Source of the DNA: Burkholderia sp.
GTDB lineage: Bacteria; Pseudomonadota; Gammaproteobacteria; Burkholderiales; Burkholderiaceae
Direction of reading: 5' to 3'
DNA length: 58,895 nucleotides
Assembly: GCA_031253835.1 (NCBI GenBank)
Contig: JAIRVP010000062.1
Span: 1 to 58,895, forward strand
The notes beneath the pieces were generated by a model. That model ran no database searches, had not been told where the DNA came from, and worked only from the letters and a program-made list of their open reading frames with translations. The translations under genes and the position numbers were made by a program. This document shows, in pieces, positions 15,520 through 24,205 of the stretch; position 1 is the first letter of the stretch, and every line of letters begins with the position of its first letter.

Positions 15520-16734
15520 ATGAGCCAGGCCGCGGAAACCGGCGCGCGCGTCGTCGCGACCTTCACGTCGCCCGGCCAGGTGCGGCTCACGTCGCTGCCG
15601 CCGCTCGCGCTGTACGTGCATTTCCCGTGGTGCGTGCGCAAGTGCCCGTACTGCGATTTCAACTCGCACGAATGGAAAGGCGAACGGTTTCCGGAAACCG
15701 AGTACCTCGATGCGCTGCGTGCCGATCTCGAGCAGGCGCTGCCGCTCGTCTGGGGGCGGCAGGTGCATACCGTGTTCATCGGCGGCGGCACGCCGAGCCT
15801 GCTGTCGGCAGCCGGCCTCGACCGGATGCTGTCGGACGTGCGCGCGCTGCTGCCGCTCGACGCCGATGCCGAGATCACGCTCGAGGCGAATCCGGGCACG
15901 TTCGAGGCCGCGAAGTTCGCGCAGTTCCGCGCGAGCGGCGTGAACCGCCTGTCGGTCGGCATCCAGAGCTTCAACGAGACGCACCTGAAGGCGCTCGGCC
16001 GGATTCACGACACCGCGCAGGCGCGCGCGGCCGTCGAGATCGCCGCGACGAACTTCGACAACTTCAACCTCGACCTGATGTTCGCGCTGCCGAACCAGAC
16101 GCTCGACGAATGCCGCACCGACATCGAGACCGCGCTGTCGTTCGCGCCGCCGCATCTGTCGCTGTATCACCTGACGCTCGAGCCGAATACGCTGTTCGCG
16201 AAGTTCCCGCCCGTCGTCCCCGACGACGACGCGTCGGCCGACATGCAGGAGTGGATCCACGCGCGCACGGCCGAGGCCGGCTACGGGCGCTACGAAGTGT
16301 CCGCATATGCGAAGCCGAATCATCAGTGCAAGCACAACCTGAACTACTGGCGCTTCGGCGACTATCTCGGGATCGGCGCGGGCGCGCACACGAAGCTGTC
16401 GTTCCCGAACCGGATCCTGCGGCAGGCGCGCTACAAGCATCCGGCAACCTTCATCGAGCAGGCGAAGGCCGGCACGGCCGTGCAGGACGAGCGCGAAGTC
16501 GGCGCGCGCGACCTGCCGTTCGAGTTCATGCTGAACACGCTGCGGCTCGTCGAGGGCTTCCCCGTGCACAGCTTCGCCGAACGCACGGGCCTGCCGATGA
16601 GCACGATCGAGCCGGCGCTGCAGGAAGCGGAACGGCGCGGGCTGATCGCGCGCGATTTCGCACGGATCGCACCGACGCCGCTCGGCCAGCGTTTCCTCAA
16701 CGACCTGCAGGAATTGTTCCTGCGCGACGATTGA
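15520..16734 (+). CDS. hemW: Radical SAM heme chaperone HemW
   Basis: A 404-aa radical SAM protein with the cluster motif C38-x3-C42-x2-C45 (PWCVRKCPYCDFNSH), then FIGGGTPSLLS, VNRLSVGIQSFN and the HemN_C domain near the end. It lacks the extra N-terminal features of true oxygen-independent coproporphyrinogen oxidase (HemN). HemW is therefore the better name: it binds heme and hands it to respiratory proteins. It lies 34 bp after rdgB on the same strand, in the rph operon, followed by tRNA-Ser. Confidence 0.93.
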   Translation: MSQAAETGARVVATFTSPGQVRLTSLPPLALYVHFPWCVRKCPYCDFNSHEWKGERFPETEYLDALRADLEQALPLVWGRQVHTVFIGGGTPSLLSAAGLDRMLSDVRALLPLDADAEITLEANPGTFEAAKFAQFRASGVNRLSVGIQSFNETHLKALGRIHDTAQARAAVEIAATNFDNFNLDLMFALPNQTLDECRTDIETALSFAPPHLSLYHLTLEPNTLFAKFPPVVPDDDASADMQEWIHARTAEAGYGRYEVSAYAKPNHQCKHNLNYWRFGDYLGIGAGAHTKLSFPNRILRQARYKHPATFIEQAKAGTAVQDEREVGARDLPFEFMLNTLRLVEGFPVHSFAERTGLPMSTIEPALQEAERRGLIARDFARIAPTPLGQRFLNDLQELFLRDD

Positions 16735-16778
16735 ACGGATGAGCGAGACGGCATTTCGGTTACAATGCCGCCTCGTGT

Positions 16779-16866
16779 GGAAGCGTGGCCGAGCGGTTTA
16801 AGGCACCGGTCTTGAAAACCGGCGACGGGAAACTGTCCGTGAGTTCGAATCTCACCGCTTCCGCCA
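16779..16866 (+). tRNA. tRNA-Ser(TGA)
   Basis: An 88-nt class II tRNA with encoded CCA. The acceptor stem GGAAGCG pairs with CGCTTCC. The anticodon loop CTTGAAA between CCGGT and ACCGG gives TGA, and there is a long variable arm (GACGGGAAACTGTC). A TACAAT box at 16761-16766 just upstream may be too close to be its promoter, so it may be read from the hemW transcript. Confidence 0.97.
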
Positions 16867-16877
16867 GGAAGTTCGCC

Positions 16878-16912
16878 AAACCCCGTCCATTCGTTGAATG
16901 ACGGGGTTTTTG
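16878..16912 (+). terminator. Terminator after tRNA-Ser(TGA)
   Basis: AAACCCCGTC, CATTC-GTT-GAATG, ACGGGGTTTTT: two stacked stems with one unpaired C, followed by five Ts, 11 bp after the tRNA. Confidence 0.88.
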
Positions 16913-17014
16913 CTGATCGGTTGTCCGTACGCCCCCTCCCCGCACGTTCCGACGCGTCGCGCCGGATGCCGTTACAATCCCGCGCTCCGATTCGCGAAAC
17001 GGGAAACCCACGTC

Positions 17015-17410
17015 ATGAAGCCCCTCATCGTCTCGACGCTCGTCGCCATGCTGGCCGCCGTCAGCACGCATGCGACCGCCGACACCGCGTCCGGCAGCGG
17101 CACACCGGCATCGTGCGCGATCGCAACCGTCAGCGGCGTCGGCGGTTCGCCGCGCAGCCTGAGCGAATACCTCGCGAGCCCGTCACCCTACAACTACCTG
17201 AAGGACAACGATCTTCAGTGCAAGGTGTCGGACGACGGACGCACGTCGAACTGCACCGGCGTGACCTACCTGCGCAACGAACAGGTCAGCGTGTACGACG
17301 ATTCCGATCCGGCGACGCTCACCGTCGTCGCACGCGTGGAGCTCGACCACGGCCAGAAGTACCCGGTGATCATCGTCGTGCAGCGCAAGGACGCGCACTG
17401 CAAGCCATGA
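17015..17410 (+). CDS. Exported hypothetical protein (131 aa)
   Basis: A 131-aa product with a signal peptide (MKPLIVSTLVAMLAAVSTHATA, cleavage near residue 22), so periplasmic or secreted. The mature part has three well-spaced cysteines (ASCAIATV, DLQCKVSDD, TSNCTGV) and one at the end (DAHCKP), suggesting two disulfides. The second half is beta-rich (EQVSVYDD, ATLTVVARVEL, YPVIIVVQ). I do not recognise a family. A longer frame upstream to 16898 overlaps the tRNA terminator and is not used. It stands between a terminator and an unrelated 97-aa gene. Confidence 0.7.
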   Translation: MKPLIVSTLVAMLAAVSTHATADTASGSGTPASCAIATVSGVGGSPRSLSEYLASPSPYNYLKDNDLQCKVSDDGRTSNCTGVTYLRNEQVSVYDDSDPATLTVVARVELDHGQKYPVIIVVQRKDAHCKP

Positions 17411-17583
17411 CGCAGCCACGCACGCACGTCTCCCGATCGGGACGGAGCGTGCCCGTGCGCCGCGCCGGAAGCCTCCCGGCCCGCCCCGCGATCACCTAGA
17501 ATTCGTTCAACACGGCGACACGACCGCCGCCGCGTACTCGATGCCGCACGCGCCACCCCTGCGCGCGGCACACGGAGATCGCC

Positions 17584-17877
17584 ATGACCGAACTGTCGAG
17601 CGCGACGGAACCCGTCGAATACGAAGGCTTCGAGATCCATGTCGTGCCGGCCGCCGCGCCCGGCAGCGACACGCGCTATACCTACACCGGCTACGTGTGC
17701 CATCCCGGCGTGAATCCCGCGCTGCCCGGCCACGCGGTACCGTTCCACGCGGACGGCGAGGAAAGCTTCGCGAGCCTCGACGAAGCCGTCCACGAAGCCG
17801 TGCACATCGGCAAGAGCATCATCGACGGGACGCATCCCGACCTGTCGGTGCTGTCGCTCGTCACGCACGGGTTCTGA
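17584..17877 (+). CDS. Hypothetical protein (97 aa)
   Basis: A 97-aa cytoplasmic-looking protein preceded by GGAGATCGCC and an ATG. It starts with a beta segment (PVEYEGFEIHVVPAAAPG), has RYTYTGYVCHPG in the middle and ends in a helix (ASLDEAVHEAVHIGKSIID). This layout, a short beta sheet then one helix, resembles small Burkholderia proteins of unknown function that begin with YxGYxI. No catalytic motif is visible. Neighbours on both sides are unrelated small exported proteins, and 256 bp of apparently empty sequence follow. Confidence 0.65.
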   Translation: MTELSSATEPVEYEGFEIHVVPAAAPGSDTRYTYTGYVCHPGVNPALPGHAVPFHADGEESFASLDEAVHEAVHIGKSIIDGTHPDLSVLSLVTHGF

Positions 17878-18133
17878 CGCGCGCGGACGGTTGGCCGCGG
17901 TGCTGCATCGGCAGGCCGCGACGCGCGTGCCCGACCTTTCAACCGTGCAACATGCGCGCGCCTGTCGCGCGCACCGTCACATGTCGAGTCACGTCGCGAC
18001 GATGCGGCGTGACGCCCCGGCCGTCGTCATCAGCGATCGCAACGCCCGACCTCGCGCGTTATGCGTTTGTCCCGATATCGACTCGCGTCCGTGCGCCTAT
18101 CATTTTTTTATAGTCACTTCCGGCTAGCCTCCC

Positions 18134-18625
18134 ATGCGCCCTCTTCTCCGTCCGCGCGTCGACCGGCTGCGTGTTGCCGCGCTGGCCGCCGCCGCCCTGC
18201 TCGCGGCGTGCACGATCACGCCGCCGCCTTCCCTGCACTCGATCCTGACGATTCCGTCGATCACGCGCAGCGGCAGCCTCGACCAGTATCGCGTCGAAGT
18301 CGCGCAGCGTGTCGCCGAACGCAACCCGTCCGGCATGCTGCGCGGCACGCCGCAGGCGATGCTCCGTTCGCTCGTCGTCGTGTCCTTCACCGTCGACGGC
18401 AGTGGCCGGCTCGTCAATGCGTCCGTCTATCGCAGCAACGGCGACAGCGAGGCGGAAGCGCTCGCCCTCGCATCGCTGCGCCGCTCGGCGCCGCTGCCGC
18501 CGCCGCCGTCGCGGCTGCTCGACGGCAATGGCCGGCTCGAACTGATGGAAGGCTGGCTCTTCAACGACGACGGCCACTTCCAGCTGCAAAGCACGGCGTC
18601 CGCGCAGGCGCAGTCGATCGACTGA
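18134..18625 (+). CDS. Lipoprotein with a TonB C-terminal-like domain
   Basis: A 163-aa protein whose signal peptide ends in a lipobox (ALLAAC, Cys near residue 26), so it is probably lipidated. The mature part resembles the TonB C-terminal fold: VVVSFTVDGSGRLVNASVYRSNGDSEAEALALASL matches the usual V.F.V...G.v....v..SSG....D..al..l pattern. It lacks the long periplasmic proline-rich spacer and the N-terminal membrane helix of a true TonB, so energy transduction is unlikely. A TATAGT box lies at 18109-18114, close to the start. No obvious Shine-Dalgarno precedes the ATG, which may point to a near-leaderless transcript. Confidence 0.7.
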   Translation: MRPLLRPRVDRLRVAALAAAALLAACTITPPPSLHSILTIPSITRSGSLDQYRVEVAQRVAERNPSGMLRGTPQAMLRSLVVVSFTVDGSGRLVNASVYRSNGDSEAEALALASLRRSAPLPPPPSRLLDGNGRLELMEGWLFNDDGHFQLQSTASAQAQSID

Positions 18626-18640
18626 CGCGCCGCCGCGCGA

Positions 18641-18670
18641 TTGCCGGTGGGCGGCGGCGCTGGCTATAAT
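18641..18670 (+). promoter_or_regulatory. Promoter of the MFS symporter gene
   Basis: TTGCCG (18641-18646), 18-bp spacer, TATAAT (18665-18670). The -10 is a perfect match. The start near 18677 gives a leader of about 250 nt, unusually long and GC-rich. Confidence 0.55.
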
Positions 18671-18924
18671 TTTCCGCAATCGCGCGGCCATCACGCCGCG
18701 CGCGCGTTCGCGCGCCCCACCCGGCATGCGAGCCGACCACGCCGGCACCGGGCGGCGGCGACCTACCCGTCTCCATCGTCGACCGGCCGGTGACGTCCGC
18801 GCCGCGGCGCGCGTCCACGCCGCCCTCGCGTCATCCGCATCATCCGCTCGGCTGCACCCGGCAGGCATCCGCCTGCCCGACCGCACGCCCAGCCGACCGC
18901 CCCAACGACAAAACGGAGACATCC

Positions 18925-20235
18925 ATGTCCGCATCCCCCCCGACCGTTGCTCACGCAACCGGTTCGGTCGGCGCCGTCAGCCACCGGCGCATCGTGTTCG
19001 CGAGCTTCATCGGCACCGCGATCGAGTTCTACGATTTCTACGTGTATGCAACGGCCGCCGCGCTCGTCATCGGCCCCGTGTTCTTCCCGCACGGTTCCGC
19101 GACCGCACAGGCGCTGTCCGCGTTCGTCACGTTCGGCATCGCGTTCATTGCCCGCCCGATCGGCTCGTTCCTGTTCGGGCACTTCGGCGACCGCATCGGC
19201 CGGAAGTCGACGCTCGTCGCGTCGCTGCTCGTGATGGGCGTATCGACCACCGCGATCGGCTTCGTGCCCGGCTACGACGCGATCGGCGCGCTCGCGCCGG
19301 TGCTGCTGTGCGTGCTGCGCTTCGGCCAGGGGATCGGCCTCGGCGGCGAATGGGGCGGTGCGGCGCTGCTCGCGACCGAGCACGCGCCGCAGGGCAAGCG
19401 CGGCTGGTTCGGGATGTTCCCGCAACTGGGACCGTCGGTCGGCTTCCTGATGTCGAACGGCCTGTTCTTCGCGCTCGCGCTGTCGCTGTCCGACGAGCAG
19501 TTCCGCAGCTGGGGCTGGCGTATCCCGTTCCTCGTCAGCGCCGTGCTCGTCGCACTCGGCCTGTACGTGCGGCTCAAGATCACCGAAACGCCCGCGTTCC
19601 AGGCCGCGCTCGACCGCAACGAACGCGTGCGCGTGCCGGTCGCGACGCTCGTCACGCAGCACTGGCAGCCGACGCTGCTCGGCGCGCTCGCGATGGTCGT
19701 CTGCTACACGCTGTTCTATATCTCGACGGTGTTCTCGCTGTCGTACGGCGTGTCGGCGCTGCATATTCCGCGCCAGAGCTTCCTCGGCCTGCTGTGCCTT
19801 GCCGTCGTGTTCATGGGGCTCGCGACGCCGCTTTCCGCGTGGGCGTCGGACCGCTTCGGCCGCAAGCCGGTGCTGATCGTCGGCGCGATCGCCGCGCTGC
19901 TGTCGGGTTTCGCGATGGAGCCGTTGCTCGGCAGCGGCTCGATGCCGCTCGTCGCGCTGTTCCTGACGATCGAACTGTTCCTGATGGGCGTGACGTTCGC
20001 GCCGATGGGCGCGCTGCTGCCCGAGCTGTTCCCGACCAACGTCCGCTATACGGGCGCGGGCGTGGCATATAACCTCGGCGGGATTCTCGGCGCGTCGATT
20101 GCACCGTATATCGCGCAATTGCTGGCGGCGCGCGGCGGGCTGTCGTGGGTGGGCGGCTACGTGTCGGTCGCGGCGGCAATCAGCCTGATCGGCGTGCTGC
20201 TGATGCGCGAAACGCGCGACGCATCGCTCGTCTGA
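18925..20235 (+). CDS. MFS metabolite:H+ symporter (MHS family)
   Basis: A 436-aa inner-membrane proton symporter of the ShiA/ProP/KgtP type with about 12 predicted helices. Signature segments are GTAIEFYDFYVYATAAALV, FGHFGDRIGRKSTL (the MFS A motif), RFGQGIGLGGEWGGAALLATEHAP, GWRIPFLVSAVL and, in the second half, SDRFGRKPVLI. Substrates of the family include shikimate, alpha-ketoglutarate, proline/betaine and citrate. No residue pattern lets me choose. The ATG at 18925 has ACGGAG 8-13 nt before it; an extension to 18790 is not plausible. It is probably monocistronic. Confidence 0.92.
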   Translation: MSASPPTVAHATGSVGAVSHRRIVFASFIGTAIEFYDFYVYATAAALVIGPVFFPHGSATAQALSAFVTFGIAFIARPIGSFLFGHFGDRIGRKSTLVASLLVMGVSTTAIGFVPGYDAIGALAPVLLCVLRFGQGIGLGGEWGGAALLATEHAPQGKRGWFGMFPQLGPSVGFLMSNGLFFALALSLSDEQFRSWGWRIPFLVSAVLVALGLYVRLKITETPAFQAALDRNERVRVPVATLVTQHWQPTLLGALAMVVCYTLFYISTVFSLSYGVSALHIPRQSFLGLLCLAVVFMGLATPLSAWASDRFGRKPVLIVGAIAALLSGFAMEPLLGSGSMPLVALFLTIELFLMGVTFAPMGALLPELFPTNVRYTGAGVAYNLGGILGASIAPYIAQLLAARGGLSWVGGYVSVAAAISLIGVLLMRETRDASLV

Positions 20236-20254
20236 GCCTCCGGGGCGACCCGGG

Positions 20255-20282
20255 TTGTGCGGCGGCAGGCGCTGCCTATACT
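20255..20282 (+). promoter_or_regulatory. Possible promoter of the 59-aa membrane protein gene
   Basis: TTGTGC (20255-20260), 16 bp, TATACT (20277-20282), giving a start about 50 nt before the 59-aa gene. Confidence 0.4.
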
Positions 20283-20338
20283 CGATCCTGGGCGCGCCGT
20301 TGCGTGCCCGGGATCCCGCCCCGAAAGGAGCCGCCGCC

Positions 20339-20518
20339 ATGAATATCCGCCTCGGCAATGCCGATCTCGTCCTGATCCTCGCGCTCGCGCTGGGTGGCGC
20401 GTTGCTGCTCGCGCTGCGGTTCCGGCCGAAGACGTGGCGCGGCCTCGTGTTCGAGGCGCTGCTGGCGAATCTGGCGGCCATCGCCGCCGTCATCACGGTC
20501 GAAGCGCTGCTGGCCTGA
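20339..20518 (+). CDS. Small membrane protein (59 aa)
   Basis: A 59-aa protein with an AAAGGAG Shine-Dalgarno ending 9 nt before the ATG at 20339. It holds two hydrophobic segments (LVLILALALGGALLLALRF and LLANLAAIAAVITVEALLA) joined by a short basic loop (RPKTWRG). It is therefore a predicted two-helix inner-membrane hairpin. No family recognised. It is convergent with waaC, ending 20 bp from that gene's stop codon. The frame extends upstream to 20255 but without protein-like content. Confidence 0.65.
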   Translation: MNIRLGNADLVLILALALGGALLLALRFRPKTWRGLVFEALLANLAAIAAVITVEALLA

Positions 20519-20537
20519 ACCGGCCCGCAGCGCGCCG

Positions 20538-21536
20538 TCAGGCGGTCAGCCGCGCGCGCACGGCGCCATAGGCAGGCGCGACCGCATCGATCGCGTCCAG
20601 CGCGTCGTCGACGGACGGCATCGCGCCCGGCTCGCCGATCGACAATGCATTCGGTGCGCCGCCGATACCGCAATGATGGCGCGACGTCGCGACGAAAATC
20701 ATCACGGTCGGCCGCTGCAGCGCATGCGCCATGTGGACGAATCCCGTATCGACGCCCACCACCAGCGCGGCCCGTCCAAGCGCCGCGCCGAGTTCGCGCA
20801 CAGTCATCGCCGGTAACACGACTGCGCCCGGCGCACGCGCAGCGATGTCCTTCGCGTCGTCATGCTCGGCGCTCGATCCCCACGGCAGCAGCACGCGCAC
20901 GCCGCGCGCCATCATCTGCGTGGCCAGCGCGGCCCAATGGTCGGCCGGCCATTTCTTGTCCGGATTGGACGTCGCATGGAACAGCAGCATGAACGGTGCG
21001 CCATCGGTCACGGCGGCCGGCAGGTTCACGCCCTGCGGCGGGACGATGCCGTAGGTGGCGATGCCTTCGGGCCGGTAGCCGAGCGCTTCGCCGGCGCTCA
21101 CGCGCATGCCGTGCCACGCATCGCAGTCCGGCCGCGGGCCGAAGCGATGCGAATACGCGAAGCGCGCGCCTGTTTCGCCGAGATCCTGCGTCTGGTAGCC
21201 GACGCGGCGCGCGCCGCGCGCCAGCGCCGAAATGATCGCGCTCTTGTACACGCCGTGCAGGTCGATGACTGCATCGTAGCGGTGTGCCCGCAACGCGCCG
21301 ATCGACGCCGAGATCGCCTTCAGGTCGCCGGCGTTCCGGAGCTTCTTGAAGCGGCGCAGCGGCGCGCACAGCACGGCGCTCACGCCCGGATGCCAGCGCA
21401 CGACCTCGGCACACGATTCGTCCACGGCCCAGTCGACCGTTACGCCGGGAAAGGCGCGATGCAGGTCCGCGACGACGGGCAGCGTCTGGACGACGTCGCC
21501 GAGCGACGTCACTTTCACGATGAGGATGCGTTTCAC
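20538..21536 (-). CDS. waaC: Lipopolysaccharide heptosyltransferase I
   Basis: A GT9-family glycosyltransferase that adds the first heptose to Kdo2-lipid A at the inner face of the inner membrane. The start RILIVKVTSLGDVVQTLPVV is diagnostic. PFMLLFHATSNPDKKWPADHWA binds the nucleotide sugar, and GVDTGFVHMAHALQRPTVMIF is the conserved C-terminal motif. I chose a GTG at 21536 because homologs begin right at (V/M)KRILIVK. An ATG at 21563 in frame is the alternative, but it has no Shine-Dalgarno; AGGA lies 13 nt before the GTG. The gene is divergent from the CLC channel gene and isolated from other core-oligosaccharide genes. Confidence 0.93.
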   Translation of the reverse strand: MKRILIVKVTSLGDVVQTLPVVADLHRAFPGVTVDWAVDESCAEVVRWHPGVSAVLCAPLRRFKKLRNAGDLKAISASIGALRAHRYDAVIDLHGVYKSAIISALARGARRVGYQTQDLGETGARFAYSHRFGPRPDCDAWHGMRVSAGEALGYRPEGIATYGIVPPQGVNLPAAVTDGAPFMLLFHATSNPDKKWPADHWAALATQMMARGVRVLLPWGSSAEHDDAKDIAARAPGAVVLPAMTVRELGAALGRAALVVGVDTGFVHMAHALQRPTVMIFVATSRHHCGIGGAPNALSIGEPGAMPSVDDALDAIDAVAPAYGAVRARLTA

Positions 21537-21676
21537 GTTGTGTGGAGATTCCTGGCTGGCCATTCGGCATGCTAACGACGGTTGCCGTGCGCTGACATTA
21601 CGCAAGCATTACATTTGCAACAAAATGCATCTGCTTTGTGAATTTTTGTCACTCCCCGATGGTATCCGGTTCTTTT

Positions 21677-21682
21677 TATAAT
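21677..21682 (+). promoter_or_regulatory. -10 box of the CLC channel gene
   Basis: A perfect TATAAT in TCTTTTTATAATGGGG, 28 bp before the start codon. No -35 at 16-18 bp; TTGTCA at 21646-21651 is 25 bp away, too far. It may need an activator. Confidence 0.4.
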
Positions 21683-21709
21683 GGGGTCTTTGCCTTGCGG
21701 CCCGCGCCG

Positions 21710-23260
21710 ATGCCACGCCCCGCCATTCCCGCCCTGTTTCCCGCCCTCACCCGCCGCTCGCTGCGCATCTGGCGACAGTACGGCATTTTCTGGCTCGGCG
21801 CGATCGTCGTCGGGCTCGCCGCCGTCCTTTACGCGCGGCTGATCGACTGGGGCTACGAGTCCTTCCGCGCGATGCGCGAGCACGCGGTGTGGCTGCCGCT
21901 GCTGTTGACGCCCGCGATCGCCGCCGTGTCGGTATGGCTCACGCGCCGATTCTTTCGCGGCGCCGAAGGCAGCGGCATCCCGCAGGTGATCGCGACGCTG
22001 CATGCGCGCCCGAGCGCGTTCGGCGCCCGGCTGCTGACGCTGCGCATCCTGTTCGGCAAGGTGCTGATTTCGTTCCTGGGCATCCTCGGCGGCTTCACGA
22101 TCGGTCGCGAGGGGCCGACCGTACAGGTCGGCGCGGCGCTGATGTTCAACCTGCGGCGCTTCTACCCGCGCTCGAATGCGCAGATCGAACGCCAGCTCGT
22201 GCTGGCCGGCGCGGCAGCCGGGCTGTCGGCCGCGTTCAATACGCCGCTCGCCGGGATCGTGTTCGCGATCGAGGAACTGACGCGCAGCTTCTCCGCGCGC
22301 GCCAGCGGCGTGCTGATTACCGCGATCATCCTCGCCGGCGTCGTCGCGCTCGGCCTGAACGGCAACTACACGTATTTCGGCACGATCGATGCAGGCCTCC
22401 ATTTCCCGAAACTGCTGGCGGTCGCGGTGCTGGTCACCGCACTTGTCACGGGCATCGCGGGCGGCCTGTTCTGCTGGCTGCTGCTGAACACGGGGCGCTG
22501 GCTGCCCGCACGACTGCTGGACCTCTATCGCGAACGACCGATCACGTTCGCCGCGCTGTGCGGCTTCGCGATCGCCGTCGTCGGCCTCGTATCCGGCGGC
22601 ACGACCTTCGGCAGCGGCTACGCCGAGGCGCGCGGCCTGCTCGACGGCAGCCAGCACCTGTCGGTGTTCTATCCGTTCCTGAAGATGATCTCGATGGTCG
22701 CGTCGTACCTGCCGGGCATTCCGGGCGGGATCTTCGCGCCGTCGCTGTCGATCGGCGCCGGGTTCGGCAACCTGCTGCACGTCATGTTCAGCAACATGAG
22801 CCTGCCGATGCTGATCGCGCTCGCGATGGTCGGCTATCTGGCGGCCGTCACGCAGTCGCCGATCACGTCGTTCGTGATCGTGATGGAAATGATCAACGGC
22901 CATGCGCTCGTGATTTCGCTGATGGCGACCGCGCTGGTGTCGAGCCGCGTATCGCGCTTTTTCGCGCCGCCGCTCTACGAAACGCTCGCGCTGCGCTATC
23001 TCGCGCCGCCCGCCGCGGCCACCGAACTCGCCGCGGCATCGGCGGCGCGCGCGGCGACTGCGACCGGCGTGACCGAGCCGCAGGACGCAGCCGCCGCGCC
23101 CGCCGATCCGCTCGACACGCTGCGCGAGGAAGGCCACGACGAGCCGGCAGCCGCGACGCCGGGCGACAACACTGCGCTCGCGCCGGCCCCGCATGACGAC
23201 GAACCGGCGGCGTCCGGCGCGAACGGCCCGGCCCAACCCGGCTCGCGCGACGCTCAGTAG
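21710..23260 (+). CDS. clcA: CLC-type chloride channel/antiporter
   Basis: A 516-aa membrane protein of the CLC superfamily (Cl-/H+ exchange or Cl- conduction). The three anion-pore signatures are present: GSGIPQ at residues 87-92, GREGPT at 132-137 with the gating glutamate, and GGIFAPSLSIGAGFG in the second half. No CBS domains follow. Instead there is an ~85-residue hydrophilic Ala/Pro/Asp-rich tail predicted in the cytoplasm. The ATG at 21710 lacks a clear Shine-Dalgarno; an upstream in-frame ATG at 21638 would precede the TATAAT box. The 3' end overlaps by 7 nt the end of a convergent lipoprotein gene. Channel versus antiporter is not decided. Confidence 0.9.
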   Translation: MPRPAIPALFPALTRRSLRIWRQYGIFWLGAIVVGLAAVLYARLIDWGYESFRAMREHAVWLPLLLTPAIAAVSVWLTRRFFRGAEGSGIPQVIATLHARPSAFGARLLTLRILFGKVLISFLGILGGFTIGREGPTVQVGAALMFNLRRFYPRSNAQIERQLVLAGAAAGLSAAFNTPLAGIVFAIEELTRSFSARASGVLITAIILAGVVALGLNGNYTYFGTIDAGLHFPKLLAVAVLVTALVTGIAGGLFCWLLLNTGRWLPARLLDLYRERPITFAALCGFAIAVVGLVSGGTTFGSGYAEARGLLDGSQHLSVFYPFLKMISMVASYLPGIPGGIFAPSLSIGAGFGNLLHVMFSNMSLPMLIALAMVGYLAAVTQSPITSFVIVMEMINGHALVISLMATALVSSRVSRFFAPPLYETLALRYLAPPAAATELAAASAARAATATGVTEPQDAAAAPADPLDTLREEGHDEPAAATPGDNTALAPAPHDDEPAASGANGPAQPGSRDAQ

Positions 23261-23364
23261 ATCACGACCGGAGCCGGCCGGTAGTAGACGGGCCGCGCCG
23301 GCACGACGATGCACCCGGCCAGCGTGATCGCGACGAGCGCGATGGCAATGACGGTTCTTTTCAT
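23254..23364 (-). CDS. Small lipoprotein (36 aa)
   Basis: A 36-aa frame on the minus strand starting at the ATG at 23364. It has a complete lipoprotein signal: MKRTVIAIALVAITLAGC with lipobox LAGC, then a short mature tail (IVVPARPVYYRPAPVVIY) rich in Pro, Val and Tyr. The stop codon lies inside the last codons of the convergent CLC gene. It starts 12 bp after the YXWGXW gene stop on the same strand, so the two are probably co-transcribed as envelope genes. Too short for homology-based naming, but the signal is convincing. Confidence 0.7.
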   Translation of the reverse strand: MKRTVIAIALVAITLAGCIVVPARPVYYRPAPVVIY

Positions 23365-23376
23365 CACGCGCCTCCC

Positions 23377-23778
23377 TCACGCCCAGTGGCCACGGGTCCA
23401 GAACCAGTTCGGACCGCGCTGGTCCCAGTGGCCGGGCACCCATTGCATGCCGATGCGCTCGGCTTCCCAGTGGCCGCCGATCCACACGTAGCGGCCGTGC
23501 TCCCAGCGCCAGTGTCCGCGCTCCCACACGTAGCCCACGCGCGCGGTCGGCACGACCTCGTAGCGCACGGGCGGCGGTGCGTTCGGCGACACGACGACGA
23601 TCTCCTCGGTGCGCACGGCAACCGGCTCGGCGATGACCACGCGGCCCTGCGGCGCGATCACGGGGGTGCCGACGAGAATCTCGTCCGCATGCGCGGCAAA
23701 CGGCGCGACGACGGCTGACAGGCCCGCGGCAAACAGCGCGAGCGAAACGATACGACGTTGAACGGTAGAGACAGCCAT
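23377..23778 (-). CDS. YXWGXW repeat-containing envelope protein
   Basis: A 133-aa exported protein. The ATG at 23778 has a strong Shine-Dalgarno (CAGGAGG) 6 nt upstream and opens a signal peptide (VSLALFAAGLSAVVAPFAAHA). The C-terminal half is a run of Trp/His/Gly-rich repeats (YVWERGHWRWEHGRYVWIGGHWEAE, spread over two units, then QWVPGHWDQRGPNWFWTRGHW). This is the YXWGXW repeat family of beta- and gamma-proteobacteria, whose function is unknown. A small lipoprotein gene follows 12 bp downstream. The longer frame up to 23880 is basic and not signal-like. Confidence 0.85.
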   Translation of the reverse strand: MAVSTVQRRIVSLALFAAGLSAVVAPFAAHADEILVGTPVIAPQGRVVIAEPVAVRTEEIVVVSPNAPPPVRYEVVPTARVGYVWERGHWRWEHGRYVWIGGHWEAERIGMQWVPGHWDQRGPNWFWTRGHWA

Positions 23779-23938
23779 CACAACCTCCTGGTTGAACAAG
23801 TTACGCGAGCGTATCCGTTCAATGCGGGAGGGGCGATTACGGCCGACAGGCGCCGTGTTACGGCGTGCCCGAAAGTGCAACAGGGCGTAAGACGCGCACG
23901 GCGGCGGGTGCCGCCGTGCGGAGGGACACCGGCAAGCG

Positions 23939-24193
23939 TCAGGCTTGCGGGATCTCGATCTTCACTTCGAGGACTTCGAGGTCGTCCTGGCGCTCGAGGC
24001 TCACGCGGATGTCATCGTTCGAAATATGGACGTACTTCGAGATGACCGCGACGAGCTCCTTCTGCAGCGCCGGCAGATAATCGGCCGGCGGCCGGCCGCC
24101 GACCCGCTCGTGCGCGATGATGAGCTGCAGGCGCTCCTTCGCGACCGATGCGGACTTCTTCTTCTCGCCGAGGAGAAACGAAAGGATGGACAT
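23939..24193 (-). CDS. minE: Cell division topological specificity factor MinE
   Basis: An 84-aa protein that stimulates MinD ATPase and makes the Min system oscillate, freeing mid-cell from MinCD inhibition. The N-terminal MinD-binding/membrane-targeting segment is MSILSFLLGEKKKSASVAK, followed by ERLQLIIAHERV. The dimerisation part has LPALQKELVAVISKYV and ends EVLEVKIEIPQA. It follows minD by 12 bp. No T-tailed terminator follows, only a GC-rich hairpin at about 23896-23919. Confidence 0.97.
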   Translation of the reverse strand: MSILSFLLGEKKKSASVAKERLQLIIAHERVGGRPPADYLPALQKELVAVISKYVHISNDDIRVSLERQDDLEVLEVKIEIPQA

Positions 24194-24205
24194 GGGCGGC
24201 CTCCG

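Noticed and set aside
16760..17071. Minus-strand frame containing AVRFELTDSFPSPVFKTG
   Set aside because: It covers tRNA-Ser(TGA) in reverse and its terminator; no coding evidence.
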